A stretch of 64,000 bases of DNA from Pelosinus propionicus DSM 13327 (GCF_900114615.1 NZ_FOTS01000027.1:1-64000); one strand, 5' to 3'; counted from the stretch's first letter, positions 43,640 to 53,955 are shown. A program made the numbers and translations. Notes: generated by a model not told the origin, from the letters alone.

Positions 43640-43786
43640 ATGATTATTGATTTCGATGATCGAAAATTCAAAAGTGAAGTTAAAAGTATTGCCAAAAAAT
43701 ATGGGGCAAAGTCTAGCGATGCAGAAATGGTTGCATCAATGGCTTTATCGATTGTAATTAAATCCAGCAAACCTGTAAAGCAATAA
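43640..43786 (+). CDS. Small hypothetical protein, 48 residues
   Basis: The ATG at 43640 follows ATGGAGGTGATCGT, a near-ideal ribosome site, and a terminator begins 11 bp after the stop. The product starts MIIDFDDRKFKSEVK, is helical and charged, and has a conserved-looking KKYGAKSSDAEMVASMALS stretch. It resembles the size and style of short Firmicute proteins of unknown role. Confidence 0.65.
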   Translation: MIIDFDDRKFKSEVKSIAKKYGAKSSDAEMVASMALSIVIKSSKPVKQ

Positions 43787-43796
43787 ATTTATTTTC

Positions 43797-43829
43797 AGCA
43801 AGCAAAATATATTTGCTTGCTGTTTTTTT
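43797..43829 (+). terminator. Intrinsic terminator of the 48-residue protein gene
   Basis: CAGCAAGCAAA pairs with TTTGCTTGCTG around a 5-nt AT loop, followed by seven T residues. Confidence 0.9.
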
Positions 43830-43844
43830 ATACCCCTTAGTTAT

Positions 43845-43886
43845 AAAAATCACCATCTACCAGTTAAGGCAGATGGTGATTTTTTT
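43845..43886. terminator. Terminator of the second chemoreceptor gene
   Basis: AAAAATCACCATCT pairs with AGATGGTGATTTTT around a 12-nt loop; T-runs on both strands. It lies 46 bp past the stop of the leftward chemoreceptor gene. Confidence 0.88.
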
Positions 43887-43931
43887 CTTGAATGGCAAGA
43901 ATGCAAGTCTAAGGAGGTATAAATCTTAGGC

Positions 43932-45647
43932 TTAAATTTGAAATCTACTAACAGCTTCACGAAGATCCATTGCTAATTGGGCTAACGCTTGACTGGATGA
44001 AGCAATTTCTTCCATAGATGCCGATTGTTCTTCCGTTGCAGCTGATACAGTCTGCGCCTCTCCAGCTGCCTTCTTACTTAGTTCATCAATTTGCTTCACC
44101 GACTCGACAATTTGATGACTCCCAATAGCCATTTGCTCAATGGCTGCAGATATTTCTCTTGTTTGATCTGATACGTTGCTTACCATAGCTGCGATTTCCC
44201 GAAATGCTTTACCAGACTCATTGACTACTTCTGCTCCCAACTTGACCTCTCGTGTACCATTATCCATAGCTACTACCGCTTCGTCAGTTTCACTCTGAAT
44301 TTCACCAATCAATGTGGCGATTTGCTTGGCTGCATCTTGTGATTGTTCTGCAAGCTTACGTACTTCTTCTGCAACCACGGCAAAACCACGTCCTTGTTCT
44401 CCTGCCCGAGCAGCTTCAATAGCAGCATTTAAAGCTAATAAGTTTGTCTGGCCAGCAATGCCAGATATGGTATCTACAATCTGTCCAATCTCCTTAGACC
44501 GTTCTCCCAATTTGACTACTACCTGAGCTGAAGCAGTAACAGTACGTTCAATAGAAGACATCTGGTTTACTGCTTTATCTACGGACTTATTACCTTCTTT
44601 TGCTTTGTCAGCTGCCTGAGTTGTTTGTCCAGCTACTTCATTGGCATTGGTAGCAACCTGCTGAATACTGGCGGATATTTGCTGTACAACCGCAGATGTA
44701 TTATTGGCTGCATGTACCTGTTCTTCAGCACCATTAGCAACATCGGTAATGGACACAGCAACTTGGTTTGCCGCCAGCGCTGACTGATCTGCACTCGCTG
44801 TCAGCTCTTCAGAAGATGCTGCCAATTGCTCAGACGACTCACTAACACGTTTCATCAAATTGCGCAGGGAATTTCGCATATCTGCCAAGGCATTCGCCAC
44901 TTGACCAATTTCATCTTTCCTAAGCAAATTCTGATTCTTGTCACGAAAATCACCAGCTGCTAATTCTTTGCAAAATAGTACCATTGCATTTAAGGGAGTT
45001 GTTATAATTTTAGTTATATACCATCCACTCAATCCTAATACCATAAAGGACACAAAAATAATCCCAAATACAATATGTGTTGCTCTTTCAAATGCCTCCT
45101 TATTGTCAGCATTGTTTTTCTGTGACATTTCAACACAATATTTAGAGAGATCAATGAGCCTATCTTGAGCATCTGTTGCTAATGGTTCCACACTAGCAAC
45201 ATATAATGCATAGGCTTCAGCATTTCTGTTTTGCATTGACAACTCCATAACCTTATTTCTGCCTTCGCGATATTTTTGCATAGATGTCTTAATTCCGGAC
45301 ACTTTTTCCTTAGCTTTAGCATCTAAATTAACTTTTTCAATTTCTGCAAAGTTATTATTAAATCCGTCTACTCGACCTTCTATCGTCTTTTTTAACTCTT
45401 GATTTTTTTTGTCGTCCGTGGTGATCATCAACTCTATTACTGCTCCATTGACCTTGTTAATATGAGCACGATTTTCATTAATAAGCCCTATTGGTATTAA
45501 CTGGTTCGCATACATAGCATTCATATCTGCATTAGATTGTTGAAGATAATAATATCCTGTGTACCCAACTGCCCCCATAAATAGCAATGCAATAATGACT
45601 AATATACTTAATTTAAAGCTTACTTTGATGTTATTAAAAAAGTTCAT
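43932..45647 (-). CDS. Methyl-accepting chemotaxis protein with four-helix-bundle sensor
   Basis: The receptor has 571 residues. An N-terminal helix (about 11-31) starts a periplasmic four-helix-bundle (4HB-MCP) region to about 188, then a second membrane helix (about 189-211), HAMP (about 213-265) and a long signalling coiled coil with [20 protein letters not shown] at the tip. The signalling half is nearly identical to that of the other receptor in this window, while the sensors are unrelated, the usual pattern of domain exchange. Single gene. Ligand unknown. Confidence 0.95.
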   Translation of the reverse strand: MNFFNNIKVSFKLSILVIIALLFMGAVGYTGYYYLQQSNADMNAMYANQLIPIGLINENRAHINKVNGAVIELMITTDDKKNQELKKTIEGRVDGFNNNFAEIEKVNLDAKAKEKVSGIKTSMQKYREGRNKVMELSMQNRNAEAYALYVASVEPLATDAQDRLIDLSKYCVEMSQKNNADNKEAFERATHIVFGIIFVSFMVLGLSGWYITKIITTPLNAMVLFCKELAAGDFRDKNQNLLRKDEIGQVANALADMRNSLRNLMKRVSESSEQLAASSEELTASADQSALAANQVAVSITDVANGAEEQVHAANNTSAVVQQISASIQQVATNANEVAGQTTQAADKAKEGNKSVDKAVNQMSSIERTVTASAQVVVKLGERSKEIGQIVDTISGIAGQTNLLALNAAIEAARAGEQGRGFAVVAEEVRKLAEQSQDAAKQIATLIGEIQSETDEAVVAMDNGTREVKLGAEVVNESGKAFREIAAMVSNVSDQTREISAAIEQMAIGSHQIVESVKQIDELSKKAAGEAQTVSAATEEQSASMEEIASSSQALAQLAMDLREAVSRFQI

Positions 45648-45724
45648 TTTACTATCTCCCTTATCATGTTATAAACGCTTAGTATCTAGCCAACTACTCA
45701 ATTGGGGAATTCCGTTTTGAAAAC

Positions 45725-45919
45725 CTAACGATTTATACCACTCACTTGGCCTTTATGACACATCTCTTCATTCATCAAGGAAGAAAACGATAACCACAAG
45801 CAACGTATGTAATCTTTATCATTTCTAATGCGCTTTAATATATGATCCCATCCATTCTGGCATTCCAATGTCAGTAATCCATAAATGTATGACGACACTA
45901 TATATGCGAGAGACTTTAT
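45725..45919 (-). pseudogene. Possible gene remnant, 64 codons
   Basis: A minus-strand frame without a good start reads SLAYIVSSYIYGLL then CQNGWDHILKRIRNDKDYIR and ends KGQVSGINR. Its composition looks like a real protein tail, but it lacks an ATG and a ribosome site. It may be what is left of a gene upstream of the chemoreceptor. Confidence 0.22.
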
Positions 45920-46437
45920 TTAGTAAAAACAACAAAGCAATTATCAAATAACAAAATATTCTGAATATATTTTCGTCTTCAAATTCTCAATAACAGGACA
46001 AATTAACCAGTGGCATTACCCGTCCACGTAATGTAAATATACTATCAACATGAGAGTAAGAATTAGACATTTACTCTCTTACCTTAGCATATACTCCCAT
46101 AATTCACTTTACCAACTATAAAATCTACAATTTAAAATTTGTTTGTATTCGCCTCTAATAAAATTCCTTTTTTCTTATTCATCACTTCATTCTTAAACCA
46201 CCTCCATTTTTATTTGTTTGCTTGCTTGCATCATTTTGTGACTTCTCTTTGAAAGAAATAACCATGCTCCATGAATTGGATTCCTAAGTATTAAATTAAT
46301 TAATTATTCGACAAAATAGTTTGAACACCTCTAAATTTTGATAATTCTTTTACCAGAGATTAACATGATCAGTTTTTAAAACTACTAGAGAATGTATTAT
46401 AATAATTCATTTTGTGACTAAAAATCATACTCCTTGT

Positions 46438-46517
46438 CAAACGGGAGGTTTGCACTGAGTCATAAGCCATTATTACTAGCAGCGTCTAAAGACTGACTCC
46501 GGCTTTGTCATTTTTTA
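46438..46517. other. Structured element of unknown kind in a 1.35-kb gene-free region
   Basis: CAAAC-GGGAG-GTTTG forms a small hairpin; a wider helix TGAGTCA/TGACTC follows with an inner GTCTAAAGAC hairpin, and TTTTTT comes after GGCTTTGTCA on the plus strand. It is the only GC-richer block in 45648-46951, where I find no credible gene. It does not match the c-di-GMP, SAM, TPP or T-box consensus that I know. Confidence 0.3.
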
Positions 46518-46951
46518 CTATCTCTCAAAGGATATTTCCCCTTTAGAGTCATTATACTCTCATACACTTAATTTAAATATGAATAATGCAAATAAGAGTA
46601 CCATTTACAGTTTTTAAAATTATGTAGATTTATTGTCTAAAGTATAGTATACAATCATATTCTGAAAAAAACCTGAAAAGAATACTGGTTGACCTAGCTA
46701 TTCGAAAATAAAGCCGCTTGACTCTCACTCAGCAATCAATCGGACATAACTGCTTTGGTCACTACTGAAAGTACAGACACTGATAAGATATTGAAGAGCT
46801 AAGAAAAGTCTATAACCCAAAAAGTTTATACCCACAAGACAATAAAACAGCTTGTAGATGCAATAAATTTAATATAATTTGTCTATTTTACGTCTATTGT
46901 TTGTCTATTGCGCTTTGTTTTTAGTCAGTTTAATCCAAATTTGTACAGCAA

Positions 46952-46985
46952 AAAGCCCCAAGAACACTGGGTTCTTGGGGGCTTT
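46952..46985. terminator. Terminator of rplM-rpsI
   Basis: AAAGCCCCAAGAAC pairs with GTTCTTGGGGGCTTT with one bulge; on the minus strand TTTTTG follows. It begins 15 bp after the rpsI stop. Confidence 0.9.
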
Positions 46986-46999
46986 CCATTTCGTTAATA

Positions 47000-47392
47000 T
47001 TAACGTTTGGAGAACTGAGACGCTTTACGCGCTTTCTTCAAACCATATTTACGACGCTCTTTTTCACGAGGGTCACGAGTAAGGAATCCAGCCTTTTTCA
47101 AAGATGGACGATACTCAGCATCAACTTTAAGTAATGCACGAGAAATACCGTGACGAACTGCGCCAGCTTGTCCTGAAGGACCGCCGCCCTCCACTTTAAT
47201 TAACACATTGTATTTGCCAAGAGTTTCTGTCAAATTAAGGGGTTGTTTTACAATAAGTTCTAATGTTTTGCGACCAAAATATTCTGCGATAGTACGGTCG
47301 TTAACTAGAATATTGCCTTCACCCGGAACCAGACGAACTCTGGCAACCGAGGTTTTTCTGCGACCTGTGCCGTAGTAAGTAACCAATGCCAT
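47000..47392 (-). CDS. rpsI: 30S ribosomal protein S9
   Basis: S9 has 130 residues with the conserved [16 protein letters not shown] start, [19 protein letters not shown] in the middle and the C-terminal tail [18 protein letters not shown], whose last Lys-Arg contacts the P-site tRNA. It lies 21 bp after rplM, the invariant partner, and is followed by a terminator. Confidence 0.99.
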   Translation of the reverse strand: MALVTYYGTGRRKTSVARVRLVPGEGNILVNDRTIAEYFGRKTLELIVKQPLNLTETLGKYNVLIKVEGGGPSGQAGAVRHGISRALLKVDAEYRPSLKKAGFLTRDPREKERRKYGLKKARKASQFSKR

Positions 47393-47413
47393 AATATGTT
47401 CCTCCTTTCCGGA

Positions 47414-47851
47414 TTATCTTACGTTAATTTCTAATACTTCTGGTAATTGTGCAGCATGCGGATGCTCAGCACCACGATATACTTGCAACTTACGATACAT
47501 TTGACGACCAAGGCGGTTCTTAGGTAACATACCCCTAATAGCCAGCTCAAGCACTCTTTCTGGTTTGTCTGCAAGCATTTTACCAGCAGTAATGAATGTA
47601 GTTCCACCTACATAACCAGAATGACGGAAATATGTTTTTTGTACTAACTTTTTACCAGTTAATGCTACTTTATCAGCGTTGATGACGATAACATGGTCAC
47701 CGGTATCAACATGCGGAGTAAATGTTGGTTTATGTTTGCCGCGAAGAACTTTTGCTACTTCGGCAGCTAATCTACCTAAAGTTTTACCTTCAGCATCTAC
47801 AACATACCACTTACGTTCTATGGTGGCAGCATTTGCCATAAATGTTTTCAT
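47414..47851 (-). CDS. rplM: 50S ribosomal protein L13
   Basis: L13 has 145 residues and begins [29 protein letters not shown]. The family core [17 protein letters not shown] and [20 protein letters not shown] is complete. It starts behind AGGAGG and is transcribed from a consensus-like promoter about 100 bp upstream. The leader contains a small hairpin (CTTCCG/CGGAGC) that could be an L13-type autoregulatory leader, though I cannot confirm this. Confidence 0.99.
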   Translation of the reverse strand: MKTFMANAATIERKWYVVDAEGKTLGRLAAEVAKVLRGKHKPTFTPHVDTGDHVIVINADKVALTGKKLVQKTYFRHSGYVGGTTFITAGKMLADKPERVLELAIRGMLPKNRLGRQMYRKLQVYRGAEHPHAAQLPEVLEINVR

Positions 47852-47948
47852 GCGATATACCTCCTTGTCACAACATTACAAAAAAAATTGATTTTGTTTC
47901 CTTGAGCTCCGGGGCTAACGGAAGTCATGGCATAAATCTCATAAAAAC

Positions 47949-47977
47949 ATTGTATTAAATTACCTGGACAATGTCAA
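47949..47977 (-). promoter_or_regulatory. Sigma-A promoter of rplM-rpsI
   Basis: TTGACA, a 17-bp spacer and TACAAT lie about 100 bp before rplM on the minus strand. It gives the two ribosomal protein genes their own start, independent of truA. Confidence 0.85.
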
Positions 47978-48030
47978 GGAATATCGGCATGTAAATTCAC
48001 TTTTTTTTGAGTTATCCACAGTTTATTAGA

Positions 48031-48765
48031 TTAATAAAGTACTTCTTTGAGATATAATCCATGTGCTGGCGCCGTTGCCCCCGCTTTCTTCCGATCCCGC
48101 CCTTCGAGAATCGTCTTAAATCCATCATTTGTAGTCCTTCCTAAGCCTACATTCACTAGTGTGCCTGTTAAGTTACGCACCATATGGTACAAGAAACCAT
48201 TTCCCCAAAAAGATAATTCTAATATTTTACCCTGCAGCTGGCATCCAACCTCCATTATTGTGCGAACTGGACTAACAGACGATCCACCAGAAGCACGGAA
48301 GGCTGAAAAATCATGAGTTCCCACAATGATTTGCATTGCATTTTCCATAGCTGATATGTCTAAGGTTTGAGGAATCGTCCAAATCATATTTCGCCAAAAG
48401 GGATTCGGTACTGTATGCTGATAAATTTTATAAACGTAGATTTTACTTTTAGCACTAAACTGCGCATCAAAGCTATCAGGAACTTCTTCTGCATGGGTAA
48501 CTACAATATCGTAAGGCAGTACCTTTCTTGATGCAATTACAATGCGATCTACAGGGATTGTGCAGCTAGTTTTAAAATTGACTACCTGACCATAAGCATG
48601 AACACCGGCATCTGTTCTGCCTGCCATGTGAATCCTAAATGTGTGGCCAAATACTTTTGCCAATTTATCTTCTAATACTTGCTGTATACCAATCGCATTT
48701 GTCTGACGCTGAAAACCATGATACCCTGTACCATCATAAGCCAATGTCAATTTAATATTACGCAT
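48031..48765 (-). CDS. truA: tRNA pseudouridine(38-40) synthase
   Basis: TruA modifies uridines 38-40 in the tRNA anticodon arm. The catalytic aspartate is in MAGRTDAGVHAYGQ at about 52. The N-terminus NIKLTLAYDGTGYHGFQRQ and the later FRASGGSS and NGFLYHMVRNLTGTLV are diagnostic. It has 244 residues. It usually follows ecfT directly; here helD lies between. It precedes rplM, which has its own promoter. Confidence 0.98.
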   Translation of the reverse strand: MRNIKLTLAYDGTGYHGFQRQTNAIGIQQVLEDKLAKVFGHTFRIHMAGRTDAGVHAYGQVVNFKTSCTIPVDRIVIASRKVLPYDIVVTHAEEVPDSFDAQFSAKSKIYVYKIYQHTVPNPFWRNMIWTIPQTLDISAMENAMQIIVGTHDFSAFRASGGSSVSPVRTIMEVGCQLQGKILELSFWGNGFLYHMVRNLTGTLVNVGLGRTTNDGFKTILEGRDRKKAGATAPAHGLYLKEVLY

Positions 48766-48818
48766 ATTTATACACTCCGTTACTTACTATATAACTTAAC
48801 GAGAATATTTAAAAATAT

Positions 48819-48901
48819 AGAGGACGCATAGCCGCTTACGCAGACACAGAGAACATAAGAGGTCTATATCTTTATGTTCTCTGTGCATTTCTGGGTCCTC
48901 T
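48819..48901. terminator. Long composite palindrome after helD
   Basis: Outer arms AGAGGAC/GTCCTCT enclose a 14-bp helix CACAGAGAACATAA/TTATGTTCTCTGTG, followed on the minus strand by TATATTTTTAAA. It ends the helD transcript 26 bp past its stop. Its size and layered arms resemble a dispersed repeat (REP or MITE-like) as much as a simple terminator. Confidence 0.7.
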
Positions 48902-48926
48902 GCATTTATTCATGAATTTCAATTTT

Positions 48927-51134
48927 TCACTTTAACAAAGATGTAAGGTTCCCCTGATATAGGATATGTAAATAATATAGGGGTCGAGATAATGCCACGT
49001 AGAGTAACTTGGCATCGAAACTATTGTTTTTAAATTCTTTATCCGATGCATTCCACATAATCACACCATCAAATTCTAATCCTTTTGCCAAACTCACTGG
49101 AAGTATGGAGATACCTCCTTGATAGGAAAGGGTATCGCTAGTAATTAAATGCAATTCTTCATCATTTTCCTCTTGCTGCAGAGCATGATATAAAGAAACG
49201 CTGTCGCTCTCCATTTTTGTGATAATTCCAATAGACTTACACTCTTGCTCTTTAAACCTTCGAATAACATCTCGAATCGCTAATAATGCTTCCTTTTCTG
49301 TACTCACTTGCTGATATATGGGATCTTGACCAATTTCATAAACGGGAATAGCAGCAGAGTGTCCTCTAGGCATTACTTTGTTAAAACATTCCACAATTTC
49401 CCGTGCCGATCGATAGCTGTAATTTACTTCACGATAAATCGATTTCACGTCAGAAAAGACCTCTTTCATCACGACCTGCCAACTATCAATACTGCGATAC
49501 TCTGTAATTCCTTGGGATAGGTCCCCCATGATGGTGAAAGAACTATTCCTTGATAGCATTTTAAGAATCATAAATTCGAAAGCATTTAAATCCTGTGCCT
49601 CATCTACTACAATATGTTCAAATTTTGCAATGTGATTCCAGCCATTTACTAGATAAGATAGATAGCAAATTGGACCTAAGTCTTCTCTCTCTACCTTTCC
49701 CTCTTGTAATATGCCACTAGAGTATTCTGTGATAAAAGTATTGTCTAATTTTTTATTCTTTAACACTTTAAATATACTCTTATTACTAAAAACCTCTCTG
49801 TAACAAGTGCTAATATCGTCGCAAGACCATTTTTGAAAATGACTTGCCAGAAATTGCGTCCCGTTCTGAGAATATTGTTCATAGGTTTTATCTGTATTAC
49901 CCCTCTTGCGCTTCTGCTCTATTTCTAATACTTCTAAGAAATTTCGCACCCTAAACTTAATATAACCACTTAATGCTTTTACACGCTCATTATAGGATGT
50001 ATTAAGCATATTGCCTTGCATAAAATTTTCAATTTGCTGCTCTTTTGTAATCAATAATTTTTGATCAAACAACAGAATATCTTTTAACTTTAGGCAGAAT
50101 TTCTCAATTTTTTTATCCATCCAAGCATCTAATACTTTCACAAATTCCAATGATCCCTTTAATCGGGCAACTGCCTCTAACTGATCGCGCCGGCTGTCTT
50201 TTATCTTATTTTCCAAAAACAGATGTGCTTTCTCATCTAGGTGCAAAGAGAATGTCGTCTGGGTTATTTCATGTACTACATCAATAAATGTCTGCTGCCT
50301 TACATCATCTGCATCAATCTCTGGCAGCAGTTCACAAATATAATCTAAGAATAATTTGTTCGGTGCAATGACCATCATTTTCTGTGGGTCTAATTTTTCA
50401 TTATAAAGCAAATACGATAGTCGATGCAGACCAATGGTGCTTTTACCTGAACCAGCAACCCCTTGGATAATAATCACTTGATGTAATGTTTCCCGAATAA
50501 TTTTATTTTGTTCCGCACGGATGGAAGTTACAATGTCTTTTAGCTTATTACCAGTACCTTGCAGCAGCCTTTCCGTTAAAAAGGGGTCGGCAAGCAAGGC
50601 CTCCTTTTTAGGATCAGCCAATTGATCAAAAATATAATCGTCAGATATTTTTTGCAAAATGCCTTCTACTATTTTGTATTGTCTCTTTAAATTCACGTCA
50701 CCGCTATAATGGTATTTTCCTAGAACATCGTAACTAGCACGTCCATCTTGGCATTCATAGAAAATCGTTGCCACAGGGTCGCGCCAGTCAAATACTAAAA
50801 TATCTTTTACGGTAAGAATATCCAGCCGGCTGATTTTAACCCGTCCTATATAGAAACTCTCATAGTCCTTTGCATCATCATCTTTAAAATCTACACGACC
50901 AAAATACGGACTTGACAGCGCCTCTTTCATATCAAAAATCTTTTCCGCATGATCATGTTTCATCATGGAATGAACATAGGTACTAATTTGATCCTTATGC
51001 TCCAATGACACACGCATTTGCGCAGTACGCTTATCAATATCCTCTTCCAAAGATCTAATGATTTGATTCATCTCTTCTAACGTATAATCCAAGTGCTGTT
51101 TTTCTAAGGCATAATCCGGATGATCCTTAACCAT
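48927..51134 (-). CDS. helD: HelD-type superfamily 1 helicase, RNA polymerase recycling factor
   Basis: HelD proteins use ATP to release stalled RNA polymerase. The chain has 735 residues. An N-terminal coiled coil (about 5-60) fits the part that enters the polymerase channel. Walker A is IQGVAGSGKSTIGLHRL at about 225, Walker B HIVVDEAQDLN at about 530, and the later ILPVSLAKGLEFDGVI and YVALSRPLYYLHILY are UvrD-like motifs. The start is the ATG at 51134 behind AGGAGG; a longer frame with a TTG start covers that site. The gene interrupts the usual ecfT-truA order, probably as its own unit with the palindrome as terminator. Confidence 0.9.
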   Translation of the reverse strand: MVKDHPDYALEKQHLDYTLEEMNQIIRSLEEDIDKRTAQMRVSLEHKDQISTYVHSMMKHDHAEKIFDMKEALSSPYFGRVDFKDDDAKDYESFYIGRVKISRLDILTVKDILVFDWRDPVATIFYECQDGRASYDVLGKYHYSGDVNLKRQYKIVEGILQKISDDYIFDQLADPKKEALLADPFLTERLLQGTGNKLKDIVTSIRAEQNKIIRETLHQVIIIQGVAGSGKSTIGLHRLSYLLYNEKLDPQKMMVIAPNKLFLDYICELLPEIDADDVRQQTFIDVVHEITQTTFSLHLDEKAHLFLENKIKDSRRDQLEAVARLKGSLEFVKVLDAWMDKKIEKFCLKLKDILLFDQKLLITKEQQIENFMQGNMLNTSYNERVKALSGYIKFRVRNFLEVLEIEQKRKRGNTDKTYEQYSQNGTQFLASHFQKWSCDDISTCYREVFSNKSIFKVLKNKKLDNTFITEYSSGILQEGKVEREDLGPICYLSYLVNGWNHIAKFEHIVVDEAQDLNAFEFMILKMLSRNSSFTIMGDLSQGITEYRSIDSWQVVMKEVFSDVKSIYREVNYSYRSAREIVECFNKVMPRGHSAAIPVYEIGQDPIYQQVSTEKEALLAIRDVIRRFKEQECKSIGIITKMESDSVSLYHALQQEENDEELHLITSDTLSYQGGISILPVSLAKGLEFDGVIMWNASDKEFKNNSFDAKLLYVALSRPLYYLHILYQGNLTSLLK

Positions 51135-51287
51135 ATAGCCTCCTGCTTTTACTTTACGTATCGTATCATTGTTCAAAAGTCAATTTTACAAGAATCTTTT
51201 AACATGAAGCATTACGAAGGGATCCATTGTATTTCTACTTCGCATCTCCATAGTTCAAGCATGCTTTTTTTATTTTTCTTTTGTCCG

Positions 51288-52091
51288 CTACTTACTATAT
51301 ATCCTCACTGCAATTAGTATTCCAATGATAATGCCTAGCACTCCGTATGCCAGCCAATCTCTTGTTGTAATTTGAAGCTCTTTCATACGAGTTCTCTGAT
51401 GTCCACCTCGGTAGCATCTGGCCTCCATAGCAGTAGCCAGTTCATCCGCGCGGCGAAATGCACTAATAAACAGCGGAACAAGTAAAGGAATCATATTCCG
51501 TGCACGGCGCAATATATTTCCTGATGTAAAATCTGCTCCTCTGGCCATTTGCGCTTTCATGATTTTATCTGTTTCTTCCAGCAGCGTTGGAATAAAACGA
51601 AGAGCAATGGTCATCATCATAGCCAATTCGTGTGCAGGTAGACCTATCTTCTTAAAAGGATTAAGCAAACGTTCAATGCCGTCTGTCAACGCAATGGGGG
51701 AAGTGGTAAACGTCAATAAAGAAGAAACAACAATTAAAAAGACAAGTCTGATTGTCATAAATAGTCCTTGCCGGACGCCTTCCTGGGTCGCCGCTAATGG
51801 ACCAATCTTATAGATAATACTCCCTGGCGTAGTAAAAATATGAATCAGTAAGGTCAATATAATAATAATCCATAATGGCTTTAAGGATCGTAAAATCATA
51901 GTAGGAGGTATTGCCGCCAATGCAATGATAGATACAATAAAGGCAGCTAATATGCTATAAGCCTGGTAGTTTTCCGCCAGAAAAATACTGCTGATAAATA
52001 ATATCGTACTAATAATCTTTGTGCGAGGGTCCAGTAAATGAAGTATAGAATTACCGGGAAAATACTGTCCCAGCATAATATCCGTTAGCAA
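51288..52091 (-). CDS. ecfT: Energy-coupling factor transporter, transmembrane protein EcfT
   Basis: EcfT links the two ATPases to exchangeable substrate-binding S proteins that import vitamins and metals. It has 267 residues, with five or more membrane helices and the two cytoplasmic coupling motifs of the family (LMKAQMARGADF at about 187, then TAMEARCYRGG at about 232; the A-R-G / A-R-C pattern). It follows ecfA2 by one base. No S component lies in this window, as expected for a shared group II module. Confidence 0.95.
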   Translation of the reverse strand: MLTDIMLGQYFPGNSILHLLDPRTKIISTILFISSIFLAENYQAYSILAAFIVSIIALAAIPPTMILRSLKPLWIIIILTLLIHIFTTPGSIIYKIGPLAATQEGVRQGLFMTIRLVFLIVVSSLLTFTTSPIALTDGIERLLNPFKKIGLPAHELAMMMTIALRFIPTLLEETDKIMKAQMARGADFTSGNILRRARNMIPLLVPLFISAFRRADELATAMEARCYRGGHQRTRMKELQITTRDWLAYGVLGIIIGILIAVRIYSK

Positions 52092-52092
52092 G

Positions 52093-52950
52093 TTAACCCC
52101 TCCTTACGGCTTTATATACATTTTGAGCAGCAGCAGCAATATCAGTTAATGAGCTATCAATGTCTAAGCCCCGTTGTTTAAATTGATTCATTAATAAAGT
52201 AAGGGGAGGTACATCCACACCTGCTTCTTTTAACTGGTCTTGATGATGAGAGAAAATCTCTTTTGGTTTTCCATCTAAGAAAATTTCGCCTTTATTCATA
52301 ACAATCAAGCGATTCGCCATACGTGCAACATCTTCCATGTTATGTGAAACTAGGACTACGGTAATCCCTGTAGCCTGATGTAAATTCATGATTTGCCCAA
52401 AGATTTCATCCCGTCCACGTGGGTCAAGTCCTGCCGAGGGCTCATCTAAAACTAAATATTTTGGATCTAAAGCAATCACACCCGCAATGGCAACCCGCCT
52501 CATTTGCCCTCCACTTAGTTGAAACGGCGTACGTTTTGCAAATTTATCAAAATCAAGACCAACAAATTTCAGAGCATTTTTTACTCTACGATCAAGTTCC
52601 TCTTCCATCACTCCTAGATTACGAGGACCAAAAGCAATGTCTTCATATACACTTTCTTCAAATAGTTGGTGTTCGGGATATTGAAACACCATACCTACAC
52701 TTCGTTTGGCATTTCGTGCAGTTTCTCCCTTTTCATGTATATTCTGTCCATCTATCTGCACCATACCTGACGAAGGTTTTAATAGACCATTTAAGTGCTG
52801 CACTAATGTTGATTTACCAGAACCAGTATGTCCAATAACCCCAACAAATTCGCCTTGCTTTATCTCAAGATTGATCTTTTTGATTGCTGCCTTTTCAAAT
52901 GGGGTCTTTGACATATAAGTATAAGTAACATCTTGTAATCTTATGGACAT
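52093..52950 (-). CDS. ecfA2: Energy-coupling factor ATPase EcfA2
   Basis: An ABC ATPase of 285 residues. Walker [17 protein letters not shown] (about 37), Q-loop [13 protein letters not shown], signature [13 protein letters not shown], Walker [14 protein letters not shown] and switch histidine VSHNMEDVA are all intact. It overlaps ecfA1 by ten bases. The pair forms the heterodimeric motor of the ECF transporter. Confidence 0.96.
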   Translation of the reverse strand: MSIRLQDVTYTYMSKTPFEKAAIKKINLEIKQGEFVGVIGHTGSGKSTLVQHLNGLLKPSSGMVQIDGQNIHEKGETARNAKRSVGMVFQYPEHQLFEESVYEDIAFGPRNLGVMEEELDRRVKNALKFVGLDFDKFAKRTPFQLSGGQMRRVAIAGVIALDPKYLVLDEPSAGLDPRGRDEIFGQIMNLHQATGITVVLVSHNMEDVARMANRLIVMNKGEIFLDGKPKEIFSHHQDQLKEAGVDVPPLTLLMNQFKQRGLDIDSSLTDIAAAAQNVYKAVRRG

Positions 52951-53774
52951 ACCGCCACCACCAATTCTGAATCTGTAATAATGTCTTCTGGTATTTTTAT
53001 ATCAAGCTGACGTAACCGATATGCAAATTCCGCCGCTACAGGCACGTCTAGGCCTAATTCTTTTAAACGATTCACTTGACTAAAGATTGTCTTTGGCACG
53101 CCTTCCATAACGACTTTTCCTTGCCCCATAACAATGACACGATCTGCGGCTACGGCTTCTTCCATAAAATGCGTAATATATACTACGGTTATATTCTGTT
53201 CACGATGCAGTCTGAGCACTGTCGATAGAACTTCTTGTCTCCCCTGAGGATCAAGCATCGCTGTCGGTTCGTCTAAGACCAAACAGCTAGAGCGCATAGC
53301 TAATACTCCAGCAATTGCCACTCGTTGCTTTTGTCCACCTGATAATAAGTGTGGACTATGCTGCCGATACTCTTCCATACCTACATCTTTCAATGCTTCC
53401 GCTACTCGACTTCTAATTTCTGTTGGAGGCACCCCTAAGTTTTCCGGGCCAAAAGCAACATCTTCCTCTACTAAGGTAGCAACTATTTGATTGTCTGGAT
53501 TTTGAAATACCATTCCAACCGATTGCCTAATTTCCCAAAGATTCTCTTGGTCCTTGGTATCCATCCCATTGATAAAACAGTGACCGCTTGAAGGGATCAA
53601 TAGTGCGTTCAGATGCTTTGCTAATGTGGATTTACCTGATCCGTTGGTACCAATAATAGCGACAAACTCGCCTTTTTCTATCGCTATATTTATATGATCA
53701 AGTGCCTTTACCTCTTCGCCCTCATGGGCAAGGTACGTATGGCACATATCTTTCACTGTTATTAACTCTCCCAT
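52941..53774 (-). CDS. ecfA1: Energy-coupling factor ATPase EcfA1
   Basis: An ABC ATPase of 277 residues with Walker [18 protein letters not shown]-loop [19 protein letters not shown], signature [14 protein letters not shown], Walker [14 protein letters not shown] and [10 protein letters not shown]. The Q-loop VFQNPDNQ is typical of A1. It opens the ecf operon, behind an AAGGGG site and a structured leader of about 110 nt that sits between it and the rplQ terminator. Confidence 0.96.
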   Translation of the reverse strand: MGELITVKDMCHTYLAHEGEEVKALDHINIAIEKGEFVAIIGTNGSGKSTLAKHLNALLIPSSGHCFINGMDTKDQENLWEIRQSVGMVFQNPDNQIVATLVEEDVAFGPENLGVPPTEIRSRVAEALKDVGMEEYRQHSPHLLSGGQKQRVAIAGVLAMRSSCLVLDEPTAMLDPQGRQEVLSTVLRLHREQNITVVYITHFMEEAVAADRVIVMGQGKVVMEGVPKTIFSQVNRLKELGLDVPVAAEFAYRLRQLDIKIPEDIITDSELVVAVCP

Positions 53775-53809
53775 ATCGCGTTACCCCTTTATATGTAAAA
53801 AATCATTTA

Positions 53810-53920
53810 TTGAACCACGTCTAGGCAAAGTGCACAAAGTTTTTACACTAGGGGTTACCTGTCACTTTTTCGTGTATCCTTTATGTACCGCAATAGCGGT
53901 ATCGTGCCTTTGTGGTTCAA
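53810..53920 (-). ncRNA. Candidate structured leader RNA of the ecf operon
   Basis: TTGAACCAC and GTGGTTCAA close a 111-nt region that contains a perfect hairpin TACCGC-TATT-GCGGTA and further complementary words (CACAAAG with CTTTGTG; GGTAACCCC). After the closing helix the minus strand reads ATAAATGATTTTTT, as in a terminator, and ecfA1 starts 36 nt beyond the 3' arm. This layout suits an attenuator or riboswitch. I do not recognise a known class. Confidence 0.4.
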
Positions 53921-53955
53921 TTTTTTTATAACTCATTTCAATCATATAGAAATAA

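Noticed and set aside
46438-46517. c-di-GMP riboswitch near the chemoreceptor gene
   Set aside because: The conserved GGACGCAAAGCC core is missing, and the nearest downstream gene is about 800 bp away.
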